Source of the DNA: VAZQ01 sp963763365
GTDB lineage: Bacteria; Pseudomonadota; Alphaproteobacteria; Rhizobiales; Xanthobacteraceae
Reading direction: 5' to 3'
Assembly: GCA_963763365.1 (NCBI GenBank)
Contig: CAVXOE010000012.1
Span: 372,001 to 436,000, forward strand
Length of the DNA: 64,000 bases
Shown here piece by piece: positions 7,831 to 16,253 of the stretch (position 1 is its first letter; the number at the start of each line of letters is the position of its first letter). The notes beneath the pieces are model-generated. The model ran no database searches. It worked only from the letters and a program-made list of their open reading frames with translations, and was not told the DNA's origin. The translations under genes were made by a program, and so were the position numbers.

Positions 7831-8973
7831 ATGCCGGACGAATTTTCCTTTCGTGTGCTTGCGAGCGATGGACCCGCGCGCCGCGGCGAGATCGCCACGC
7901 CGCATGGCAGCGTCGCGACGCCGGCCTTCATGCCGGTCGGCACGCAGGCGACCGTCAAGGGGCTGCTGCCCGAAGCGGTGCGCGCGAGCGGCGCCGACAT
8001 CCTGCTCGGCAACACCTATCACCTGATGCTGCGGCCGGGTGCCGAGCGCGTCGCGGCGCTCGGCGGGCTGCACCGATTCATGAACTGGCCGCACGCTATT
8101 CTGACGGATTCCGGCGGCTTCCAGGTAATGTCGCTGTCCGGACTGCGCAAGCTCGACGAGCGCTGCGTGACGTTCCGCTCGCATCTCGACGGCGCGATGA
8201 TCGAGCTATCGCCCGAGCGTGCGGTCGAAATCCAGTCGCTCCTCGGCGCCGACATCGCCATGCAGCTCGATGAGTGCCTGCAACTCCCGGCGCCGCCGCA
8301 CGAGATCAAACGCGCCATGGAGCTGTCGCTGCGCTGGGGCGAACGCAGCCGGCGTGCGTTCGAGGATCAAGGGGCCGGGCGTCAGGGGCGCGCGCTGTTC
8401 GGTATCGTCCAGGGCGGCGACGATCCCGCCATGCGGATCGCGAGTGCGCGCGCGCTCGTCGATATCGGCTTCGACGGTTACGCGATCGGCGGCCTCGCGG
8501 TCGGCGAGCCGCAGGCGGTCATGCTTCGCATGATCGAGGAGGTTGCCCCGATCCTGCCGGTCGAGCGCCCGCGCTATCTCATGGGCGTCGGCACGCCCGA
8601 CGATCTCGTCGCGGCGGTCGCGCGCGGCATCGACATGTTCGATTGCGTGCTGCCGACCCGCAACGGGCGGCATGGCCTCGCGTTCACGCGCTTCGGGCCA
8701 GTGAATCTCAAGAACGCGCGCCACGCCGACGATCCGCGTCCGCTCGATCTCGAGAGTCCGTGCAGCGCGGCCCGCGATTATTCGCGGGCCTATCTGCATC
8801 ATCTGGTGAAGGCGAACGAGATGCTGGGCGCCATCATCCTGAGCACGATCAATCTCGCCTATTACCAGGAGCTGATGGCCGGCATGCGTGCGGCCATCGC
8901 GGCCCGGCAGTTCGGTGAGTTTCAGACGACGACCAGAGAGGCTTGGGCGCGCGGCGATCTGTCGCCGTTGTGA
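7831..8973 (+). CDS. tgt: tRNA-guanine(34) transglycosylase
   Basis: 380 aa. Exchanges guanine for preQ1 at position 34 of tRNAs with GUN anticodons (queuosine pathway, cytosol). Seen: the DSGGFQVMSLSGLRK motif carrying the first catalytic Asp, GIVQGGDD, GGLAVGEP, and the second catalytic Asp within MFDCVLPTRNGRHG. The zinc-binding Cys/His residues near the C terminus differ in spacing from the best-known enzymes and a full CxCxxC is not obvious. The gene starts 15 bases after the queA stop, an operon arrangement that fits the shared pathway. Confidence 0.95.
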   Translation: MPDEFSFRVLASDGPARRGEIATPHGSVATPAFMPVGTQATVKGLLPEAVRASGADILLGNTYHLMLRPGAERVAALGGLHRFMNWPHAILTDSGGFQVMSLSGLRKLDERCVTFRSHLDGAMIELSPERAVEIQSLLGADIAMQLDECLQLPAPPHEIKRAMELSLRWGERSRRAFEDQGAGRQGRALFGIVQGGDDPAMRIASARALVDIGFDGYAIGGLAVGEPQAVMLRMIEEVAPILPVERPRYLMGVGTPDDLVAAVARGIDMFDCVLPTRNGRHGLAFTRFGPVNLKNARHADDPRPLDLESPCSAARDYSRAYLHHLVKANEMLGAIILSTINLAYYQELMAGMRAAIAARQFGEFQTTTREAWARGDLSPL

Positions 8974-9093
8974 GGACTGTGGCCGTCGGTGCGCGAAGGC
9001 GGGGCCCTCGACGGCGCCCGCGCACGGGCGCAAGATACTGCAAGCAAGAAGAAGGCTGCTCGACAGCCATACAAGCGTTGCGGGAGGAATATC

Positions 9094-10048
9094 ATGATCT
9101 GGTCGCGCAACTTGGCGATAGCCTTGTGGCTGGCCGCCGGACTTTCGCAGGCCGATGCCCAGACTTGGCCGACGCGGCCGATCGAAGTGATCGTGCCATT
9201 CCCGGCGGGCGGCAGCGTCGACGTCATCGCGCGCGCGGTTGCGACCGCGCTCGGGGAGAAGCTTCACCAGCAGGTGGTCGTTACTAACCGCGACGGCGCG
9301 AGCGGGACCGTGGGCTTCAACGCGCTGGCGTCGGCGGCGCCCGACGGCTACCTGCTCGGAGCAGGGCCCACAACCCCGATCGCCAATGCGCCTTATCTGA
9401 TGAAGGGCGTCCGCTACAATGTCGATTCATTCGACTACATCTGCCACGTATTCGAAAACGCCTTCACCATCGCGGTTGCGCCGAATTCTAAATTCAAGTC
9501 GATCAAGGAACTGCTCGACTTCGCGAAGGCCAATCCCGGCAAGCTGACGTACGGCCACTCCGGCAATGGCACCATTCCTCACCTTTCGGTTGCGAACATG
9601 GCCGACGCGCTGGGGATCAAATTCCAACCGGTGCCGTTCCGCGGGGAAAGCGCTCTCATGCCGGTGCTGCTCAAGGGCGATATCGATTTCGGCGCACTGG
9701 CGGTCGTGTCCATCAGGGGACAAGATTTCCGCCCGCTCGCGGTATTCGCCGACCGGCGCCATCCCGCGCTGCCGGACATCCCGACGATGCGCGAACTTGG
9801 CGTCACGACCTCCGTACCACCCGGGCAGAACGGCGTTGTTCGCACCCAAGGGGCTGCCGGCCGGGATCAAGGAGACGTTGGAGCGCGCCTGCGCGGAGGT
9901 GGTGAAGGAGCCGACCGTGCTGCGCGCCATGGCGAATACCGGGCAGACGGTGCATTACCTGAACGGCGCGCAATTTCATGCGCTCACCGCCGCTGACTAC
10001 AAGTTCAAGGGCGAGTTGATCCAGCGCCTCGGCCTCGGCGCGCAATAA
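9094..10048 (+). pseudogene. TctC/Bug-family receptor (4 of 6), frameshifted
   Basis: Solute-binding protein of the Bug family. The start at 9094 follows GGGAGGA; the signal peptide ends at SQADAQ and the signature WPTRPIEVIVPFPAGG follows. The frame is lost at about 9832-9838: the first frame reads PPGQNGVVRTQ, while the family-typical LFAPKGLPAGIKETLERAC continues in the +1 frame to LGLGAQ at 10048. Removing one base gives about 317 aa, normal length. No other damage is seen. It lies between tgt and the molybdenum hydroxylase genes. Ligand unknown. Confidence 0.85.
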
Positions 10049-10058
10049 GGCCCTCGAC

Positions 10059-10077
10059 GCGCCGCATTTGGCGGCGC
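10059..10077 (+). terminator. hairpin after Bug receptor 4
   Basis: GCGCCGC - ATTTG loop - GCGGCGC, a 7-bp perfect GC stem starting 11 bases after the receptor stop and followed by AGAATAAAA. It could terminate transcription of the receptor before the oxidoreductase genes, although the tail is A-rich rather than T-rich. Confidence 0.4.
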
Positions 10078-10146
10078 AGAATAAAAGCGTTCCAAACAAG
10101 AAACGGCGCCGCCAAGCGCGCCGGCATTTTCGGAGGCGCCAGAACG

Positions 10147-10616
10147 ATGTCCGTCACCCTGAAGGTCAACGGCGTGAGCCGGTCGGTCGCGGCCGAGCCG
10201 GATACGCCGCTGCTCTATGTCCTGCGCAACGATCTCGAGCTCAACGGCGCCAAGTACGGCTGCGGTCTGGCGCAGTGCGGCGCCTGCACTGTGTTGATCG
10301 ACGGCAGAGCGACGCGCTCCTGCATCACGCCGATCGGCGCGGTCGAGAAAGCGGAGATCACGACGCTCGAGGGCCTGGGCACGATCGACAGAGCCGCATG
10401 CGCTGCAAAGCGCCTTCATCGAGGAGCAGGCCGCGCAATGCGGCTACTGTATCGAACGGCATGATCATGTCGGCGAAGGAATTGCTCGACCGCAATCCGA
10501 AACCGACCGAGCAGGACGTGCGTGAGGCGCTGGCCGGCAATCTCTGCCGTTGCGGCACCCACAATCGCATCGTCCGCGCCGTCCTCCGCGCCGCGCAAGC
10601 GAACGGGAGGACCTGA
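10147..10616 (+). pseudogene. (2Fe-2S) subunit of isoquinoline-1-oxidoreductase-type hydroxylase, copy 1, two frameshifts
   Basis: Small iron-sulfur subunit of a molybdenum hydroxylase, carrying two [2Fe-2S] clusters to pass electrons from the molybdenum subunit. The first frame has the plant-ferredoxin-like motif YGCGLAQCGACTVLIDG with a following SC. Around 10393 the frame moves by +1 (PHALQSAFIEEQAAQCGYC). Around 10453-10459 it moves again by +1 into GMIMSAKELLDRN and GNLCRCGTHNRIVRA. Deleting one base at each point gives an intact protein of about 155 aa. RBS CGGAGG precedes the ATG. It is paired with the large subunit at 10619. Confidence 0.85.
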
Positions 10617-10618
10617 CC

Positions 10619-12831
10619 ATGAACGCTCCGCAGTCTCAACCGTCGGCAATTCACGGCGGGCCTCGGCGCGATCGCCGTGGCCTTCACGCTCGACGCACGA
10701 GCGCGCGCGGCGCAGGAGCCGCCGCGGCTGCCCGGCAGCTTGCAGACCAACCGCCGGCTCGACGCCTGGATTCGTATCAACGCCGACGGCACCGCGACGA
10801 TCTTCACCGGCAAGATCGAGCTCGGCCAGGGCATTCTGACTGCGCTCGCGCAGATCGCGGCCGAGGAGCTCGACCTGCCGCTCGATCGCGTCAAGATGAT
10901 CTCAGGCGATACAGGGCAAACGCCGAACGAGGGCCAGACTGCGGGCAGTCAGTCGGTCGAAAACAGCGGCACGGCACTACGCATGGCGGCGGCGGAGGTG
11001 CGCGCAATTCTGCTCGATCTGGCATCCAAGCGGTTCAATGTTCCGGCGATCAGTTGAGCGTCGCCGATGGCGTTATCTTCGGCCGTCGACGTCCACAAGG
11101 TCGAGCTACGGCGAACTCGCCGCAAGCGCCGATCTCAATCGCGAAGCGAGCGCGAAGACAGCGCCGAAGCCGCCGGCGAACCACAAGATCGTCGGCAAAT
11201 CGATCCCGCGATTCGACATTCCGAAGAAGGTGACGGGCGGCGCGGCCTATGTGCAGGACATCCGTCTGCCCGGCATGGTGCACGGCCGCGTGGTGCGTCC
11301 GCCGCGCTATGGCTCGACACTCGACAGTATCGACGAGGCAACTGTCAAGACGATGCCGGGCGTGATCGCGGTGGTGCGCGACGGCTCGTTCCTCGGCGTC
11401 GTCGCGGCGCGCGAAGAACAGGCGATCAAGGCGCGCCTGGCGCTGAGCAAGAGCGCGAAGTGGACCGCCGGGCCGGAATTGCCCGATCCCGCGCGCATCT
11501 TCGACGTGATCAAGTCGCTGCCGAGCAAGGACGCCACCATCGGCGTCAAGCAGGCGAGCGTGCCGGCGAATGCCCGCACCATCGAGGCGACCTACACCAA
11601 GCCCTACATGTCGCACGCCTCGATCGGGCCGTCGTGCTCGGTCGCCGAGTTCAAGGACGGCAAGATGACGGTGTGGACGCATTCGCAGGGCGTCTTCCCG
11701 TTGCGCGGCGAACTGGTCAAGGCGCTGAAAATGCCGGCCAGTGCGGTGCGCTGCATCCATACCGAAGGATCGGGCTGCTATGGCCACAACGGCGCCGACG
11801 ACGTGGCGCTCGACGCGGCGCTGCTCGCCCGCGCGGTGCCGGGCCGCCCGGTGCGGCTGCAATGGATGCGCGACGACGAGTTCAAGTGGGAGCCCTACGG
11901 CCCGGCCATGGTCATGCGCACCAAGGCCGCGCTTTCGGACGGCAAGATCGCCGATTGGGAATACGAACTGTGGAGCAACACCCACTCGACTCGGCCGCAA
12001 TCGACCTCCGGCACCAACGTACTCGGTGCCTGGTATCTCGGCGAGCCGCAGAAGATGGGGCCGCCGCAGGGCATCCCGCAGCCGGCCGGCGGCGGCGACC
12101 GTAACTCGATCCCGCTCTATGATTTTCCGAGCCAGCGGGTGATCCACCATTTCGTCGAGGACATGCCGATCCGGGTGTCGGCGCTGCGGACGCTCGGCGC
12201 CTACGCCAATATCTTCGCGGTGGAATCGTTCATGGACGAATTGGCCGCGGCGGCAGGGGCCGACCCGGTGGCCTTCCGGCTCGCGCATCTGAAGGACCCA
12301 CGTGCGAAAGCCGTGATCGAAGCGGCCGCCAAGCTCGCCAACTGGAAGCCCGGCGAAAAGAGCGACGGCCGGCGTGGCCGCGGCATCGGATTCTCCAAGT
12401 ACAAGAACCTCGCCTGCTATGTCGCCGTCGTCGCGGACGTCGAAGTCGATCCTGCGACCGGCGCCGTGCGGGTACCGCGAACCTGGGCGGCGGTCGATTC
12501 CGGGCTGATCATCAATCCGGACGGACTCACGAACCAGATCGAAGGCGGCATCGTGCAATCGGTGAGCTGGACGCTGATGGAGGAGGTGCGCTTCGACAAG
12601 AACGGCATCCTGGCGCACGACTTCGCGAGCTATCCGATCCTGACCATGCCGGACGCGCCGAAGGTCGAAGTCGAACTGATCAACCGGCCGACCGAGCGTC
12701 CGCTCGGCTCTGGCGAAGGCTCGCAGGGACCGGCCGTCGCCGCCGTCGCCAATGCCTTTGCGCATGCGACCGGCAAGCGGCTGCGCGACTTGCCGTTTCA
12801 CCCGGCGCGGGTGAAAGCCCTGCTCGGCTGA
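10619..12831 (+). pseudogene. molybdopterin-binding subunit of isoquinoline-1-oxidoreductase-type hydroxylase, copy 1, multiple frameshifts
   Basis: Large catalytic subunit. The start at 10619 is in one frame. From about 10660 the frame shifts +1 into the clear family N terminus (AWIRINADGTATIFTGKIEL, LGQGILTALAQIAAEELDL). That frame runs into a stop at 11055 after what looks like loss of one base near 11047. Two further +1 shifts near 11080-11100 lead into the long intact part 11110-12831, about 570 aa ending DLPFHPARVKALLG. The C-terminal loop GSGEGSQGPAVAAVANAFA keeps the Glu expected to be the catalytic base. No premature stops occur other than those caused by the shifts. Confidence 0.85.
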
Positions 12832-12893
12832 CGGCACTAAGTTTCATCGAACGACCGTGGCACGACACATCCTCGGAATCCCAGGAGAAGACC

Positions 12894-13349
12894 ATGACCA
12901 CACGCTTCATCTTGAATGAAAAGGCAGCGGTCGCCGACGCCCCGCCGGAGACACCGCTGCTGTGGGTGCTACGCGAAGGGTTCGGCCTCACCGGCACCAA
13001 GTTCGGCTGCGGCACCGGCCTGTGCGGCGCCTGCATGGTGCATATCGACGGCAAGCGCGCCTATTCGTGCCAGACGCGACTGTCTGAGGTCGAAGGCAAG
13101 CCAGTCACGACCATCGAAGGATTGTCGCCGCGCTCCTCGCACCCATTGCAAAAGGCGTGGCTCGCCGAGCGGGTGCCGCAATGCGGCTACTGCCAGTCCG
13201 GCCAGATCATGAGCGCGGCGGACCTGCTCAAACACAAGCCAAAGCCGACACGCGAAGAGATCGTTGAACACATGAGCACGAACATCTGCCGCTGCGGCAC
13301 CTACCAGCGGATCGTCCGCGCCATCGAGCGCGCGTCGCAGGAGGCCTGA
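12894..13349 (+). CDS. (2Fe-2S) subunit of isoquinoline-1-oxidoreductase-type hydroxylase, copy 2
   Basis: 151 aa, intact. The N-terminal cluster motif is FGCGTGLCGACMVHIDG plus SC (residues about 39-61). The C-terminal helical-bundle cluster has PQCGYCQSGQIM and NICRCGTYQRIVRA. This is the standard layout of IorA/XdhC-type electron-transfer subunits. CAGGAGAAGACC precedes the ATG. It ends one base before the start of the large subunit, so the two are made together. No FAD subunit (XdhB type) is nearby, which matches IorAB/NicAB-type two-subunit hydroxylases that pass electrons to cytochromes. Substrate unknown. Confidence 0.92.
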   Translation: MTTRFILNEKAAVADAPPETPLLWVLREGFGLTGTKFGCGTGLCGACMVHIDGKRAYSCQTRLSEVEGKPVTTIEGLSPRSSHPLQKAWLAERVPQCGYCQSGQIMSAADLLKHKPKPTREEIVEHMSTNICRCGTYQRIVRAIERASQEA

Positions 13350-13350
13350 C

Positions 13351-15555
13351 ATGAACAAGCCCATCAAAACTTCGGATTTGTCTCGCCGCCAGGTGATGAT
13401 CGGCGCCGCCGGTCTCTCCTTCGCGTTTGCGCTACGCCGCGCTGATGCGGCGGTGCTTGCCGCTGACCGTACCGGTCAGGCGCTCAATCCGTGGGTCAGT
13501 ATCGCACCCGACGGAACGATCACCATCATGTCGGCGGCGACCGAGATGGGGCAGGGGTCGATGACCTCGCTGCCGCTGATCGTCGCCGAAGAGCTCGACG
13601 CCGACTGGTCGAAGGTGCGGATCGTTCCGGCGCCGGCGATCGACAAAGTCTATGGCAACCCGGGCTTCGGCGGCATGATGTACACCGCCGGCTCGAATGC
13701 GGTCACGGGGTACTACACTCCCCTGCGTATCCTCGGCGCGCAGGTGCGCCGCGTCCTGCTCGACAATGCCGCGCACAAATTGGGTGTGCCGGTCGAGGAA
13801 CTGACCACCGAACCGAGCGTCGTCGTGCACGCCAAATCCGGCCGCAAGCTGAGCTACGGCGACATCGCGGCTTTCGCGCAGGTGCCGGAGAAGGCGCCGG
13901 AGATCAAGCCGGCACAGCTCAAGAAGACCGCCGACTTCCGCCTCATCGGCAAGGACGTGATGCGGGTCGAATTGCCAAGCAAGGTGAACGGCACGGCGAC
14001 CTACGGCATCGACATCCAGGTGCCCGACATGCTGTACGGCACCGTGCTGCGCGCTCCGGTCGAGGGATCGGTCCCCGACAAGATCGACGAGACCAAGGCG
14101 AAGGCAGTGCCCGGCGTGACCGCGGTCGTCCGGCTGCCGCATGGCGTCGGCATTGTGGCGCAGTCCGCCTGGGCGGCGTTCAGCGGGCGGCAAGCGCTAA
14201 TTGATGCGGTGACCTGGACGCGTACCGGTACGGCCTGGGGCTTCGACAGCGACAAGGGGCACGACGCCTTTGCGGCCGGCGCGAAAAACTTGAATGCGCC
14301 TGCCCGTGACTGGAGCGCACAGGGCGACGCCCGCGGCCAGTTCCCGAAAGCCGCCAGCATGGTCGAGGCCGAGTACCGCTGCGACTACGCCTATCATGCA
14401 CAGATGGAGCCGCTGAACGCGGTCGCATCCGTGTCGCCGGCCGGCGATGCGGTCGAGATCTGGGCCGGCACGCAGAGCCAGACCACGGCCACGGAAGCGC
14501 CAGCCAAATTGCTCGGCATTCCGCGCGAGAAGGTGAAGCTGCACGACCTCCTCATGGGCGGCGGTTTTGGCCGCCGTGGCAATCGCGACGTCGATTTCAT
14601 CATCGACGCCGTCATGCTGTCCAAGGAGGTCAAACGGCCCGTCAAGGTGATGTGGACGCGCGAGGACGATGTGCACAACGGCCGGTTCCGTCCGCTGTCG
14701 GCGCATTACCTGCGTGCAGGCTTCGACGCCTCCGGCAAGCTCGCCGCATGGCATCATCGCGTCGCGGCGGACCGCATCACGCCGTTCATGGACCCGGTAC
14801 GCTTCCAGGCCGGCGGCGGCAAGGACGGCATGGTGATGGCCGGCACCGATGTCCGTGGTTACGACATCCCACACCAGCTGGTCGAGCAGCTCTACCGCGA
14901 CACCGGCGTCCGCACCAACCCGCTGCGGGGGATCGGCGTGACGGCCAACAAGTTCGCGACAGAGACGTTCATGGACGAACTCGCGCTTAAGCGCGGCGTC
15001 GATCCGCTTGCGTTCCGCCTCGAACTGCTCAAGGGCACGCCGCGCGCCTACAAAGCGGTCGAGCGCGTGGCGCAGATGGCGGACTGGGGCCGCAAACGCG
15101 AGGGTCGTGGTCTCGGCCTCGCGTACATCGACTACTCCGGCAGCCAGGTTGCCGGCATTGCCGAGATTTCGGTCGATCGGGCGAGCGGCCGGATCAAAGT
15201 GCATAACTTCTGGTGCACGATTGATTGCGGCGTCGCCGTCCAGCCGGACAACATTCTGGCGCAGACCGAAGGCAGCGTCGTCTACGGACTCGGGATGACG
15301 CTGAGCGAGCGCATCTCGATCAAGAACGGCGAGGTCGAACAGTCAAACTTCTATGACTATCACCTGCCGCGCATGAACGACGTGCCGCAGATGCACATCG
15401 AGTTGATCAAGACCGACAACCATCCGACCGGCGCCGGCCAGATGGCGACGCCGCTGATCGCGCCGGCGGTGTCGAGTGCGTTCGCCGCTCTCACGGGCGT
15501 GCGCCTGCGGCACACGCCGTTCACGCCTGAGCGGGTGAAGAAGGCGCTCGGCTAG
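13351..15555 (+). CDS. molybdopterin-binding subunit of isoquinoline-1-oxidoreductase-type hydroxylase, copy 2
   Basis: 734 aa, intact. It begins with a twin-arginine-like leader (LSRRQVMIGAAGLSFAFALR, residues 10-29), so export of the folded two-subunit enzyme is likely. Family motifs include EMGQGSMTSLPLIVAEELDA, GGGFGRRGNRDVDF and DCGVAVQPDN. In the C-terminal active-site loop (TGAGQMATPLIAPAVSS) the position normally held by the catalytic Glu is Gln697. It may therefore belong to a variant subfamily or have altered chemistry. It is about 140 aa longer than the intact part of copy 1 because copy 1 is broken upstream. Confidence 0.92.
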   Translation: MNKPIKTSDLSRRQVMIGAAGLSFAFALRRADAAVLAADRTGQALNPWVSIAPDGTITIMSAATEMGQGSMTSLPLIVAEELDADWSKVRIVPAPAIDKVYGNPGFGGMMYTAGSNAVTGYYTPLRILGAQVRRVLLDNAAHKLGVPVEELTTEPSVVVHAKSGRKLSYGDIAAFAQVPEKAPEIKPAQLKKTADFRLIGKDVMRVELPSKVNGTATYGIDIQVPDMLYGTVLRAPVEGSVPDKIDETKAKAVPGVTAVVRLPHGVGIVAQSAWAAFSGRQALIDAVTWTRTGTAWGFDSDKGHDAFAAGAKNLNAPARDWSAQGDARGQFPKAASMVEAEYRCDYAYHAQMEPLNAVASVSPAGDAVEIWAGTQSQTTATEAPAKLLGIPREKVKLHDLLMGGGFGRRGNRDVDFIIDAVMLSKEVKRPVKVMWTREDDVHNGRFRPLSAHYLRAGFDASGKLAAWHHRVAADRITPFMDPVRFQAGGGKDGMVMAGTDVRGYDIPHQLVEQLYRDTGVRTNPLRGIGVTANKFATETFMDELALKRGVDPLAFRLELLKGTPRAYKAVERVAQMADWGRKREGRGLGLAYIDYSGSQVAGIAEISVDRASGRIKVHNFWCTIDCGVAVQPDNILAQTEGSVVYGLGMTLSERISIKNGEVEQSNFYDYHLPRMNDVPQMHIELIKTDNHPTGAGQMATPLIAPAVSSAFAALTGVRLRHTPFTPERVKKALG

Positions 15556-15559
15556 CTCT

Positions 15560-15669
15560 TCGTGTCCCGGACGCAGCGCAGCACGAAGTGGTGCGCTGCA
15601 GACCCGGGATCGTAACGGACACCGCCATTGGGACGGTCCCGGACGTGGTGCACCACGTCCGGGACACTC
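15560..15669. repeat. REP-like palindromic intergenic element
   Basis: Two hairpin units between a rightward and a leftward gene. Unit 1 (15564-15608) pairs GCAGCGCAGCAC with GTGGTGCGCTGC (11 of 12) inside GTCCCGG / CCCGGGA flanks. Unit 2 (15636-15665) is a perfect 30-bp palindrome beginning GTCCCGGACGTGG. Short GTCCCGGAC-containing palindromes of this kind are abundant between genes in Bradyrhizobium and Rhodopseudomonas genomes. Here it may also end transcription of both converging genes. Only this copy was seen in the window. Confidence 0.7.
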
Positions 15670-15676
15670 GCTTGAC

Positions 15677-16063
15677 CTAGCCCGGCTCAGTCCCTTCCGC
15701 CTTCGTCACCCACATCACGGCCAGGATGGCGCCTTTGCAGCGCGGCAATAGCGCAAGCGTCAGACCGATGATCAGCGGCAGCAGGATGGCGAGTTCGAGG
15801 GTAGTGCTGAGCTCGAAATTTTCTTCGATCAGAAGAAAGACCGGCGCCGTGAGGTGTCCGACCAGCAGGATGGTCAGCCAGGGTGGCGCGTCGTCGGCGC
15901 GGAAATGCCCGTAGGCCTCGCCGCATGCCGAGCACTGCCCGACGATCTTCAGGTAGCGGTGCAGCAACGGACCCCGGCCGCAGCGCGGGCATCGCCCGAG
16001 CGCGCCCCGCCAGAGTGCATTCATGGTGGTCGGAGGTTTCGATTGCAGGGCAGGGGCCGTCAT
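15677..16063 (-). CDS. DUF983 family membrane protein
   Basis: 128 aa. Two zinc-knuckle-type motifs near the N terminus (GRCPRCG and GQCSACG, residues 23-45) are followed by DDAPPW and two predicted membrane helices (LTILLVGHLTAPVFLLIEE and LAILLPLIIGLTLALLP). This is the standard DUF983 layout. The function of the family is not established; neighbours elsewhere often include cytochrome oxidase genes, but none are here. The start at 16063 has no strong ribosome site; an ATG at codon 14 is an alternative. Confidence 0.85.
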   Translation of the reverse strand: MTAPALQSKPPTTMNALWRGALGRCPRCGRGPLLHRYLKIVGQCSACGEAYGHFRADDAPPWLTILLVGHLTAPVFLLIEENFELSTTLELAILLPLIIGLTLALLPRCKGAILAVMWVTKAEGTEPG

Positions 16064-16253
16064 CGGCTCGGACTTTCAGGATTGTACGTCGGTGGCCTGC
16101 TTCGCACCTGTTCGCTGCCTCGTCAAACGTCAAGAGCTGATCTGACCTGCGTAGCCTGCCGGTGATCTCCGGTCGGCGGCTTGGCGAGCCGCCGGAATTG
16201 GTACTAACCTGCGGCCAGCGAGGGATGAATTCGCAAAAACAAGAGGAAGCGCC

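Noticed and set aside
11050..12837. 595-codon open frame opposite the Mo-hydroxylase
   Set aside because: Shadow of a clearly conserved large subunit.
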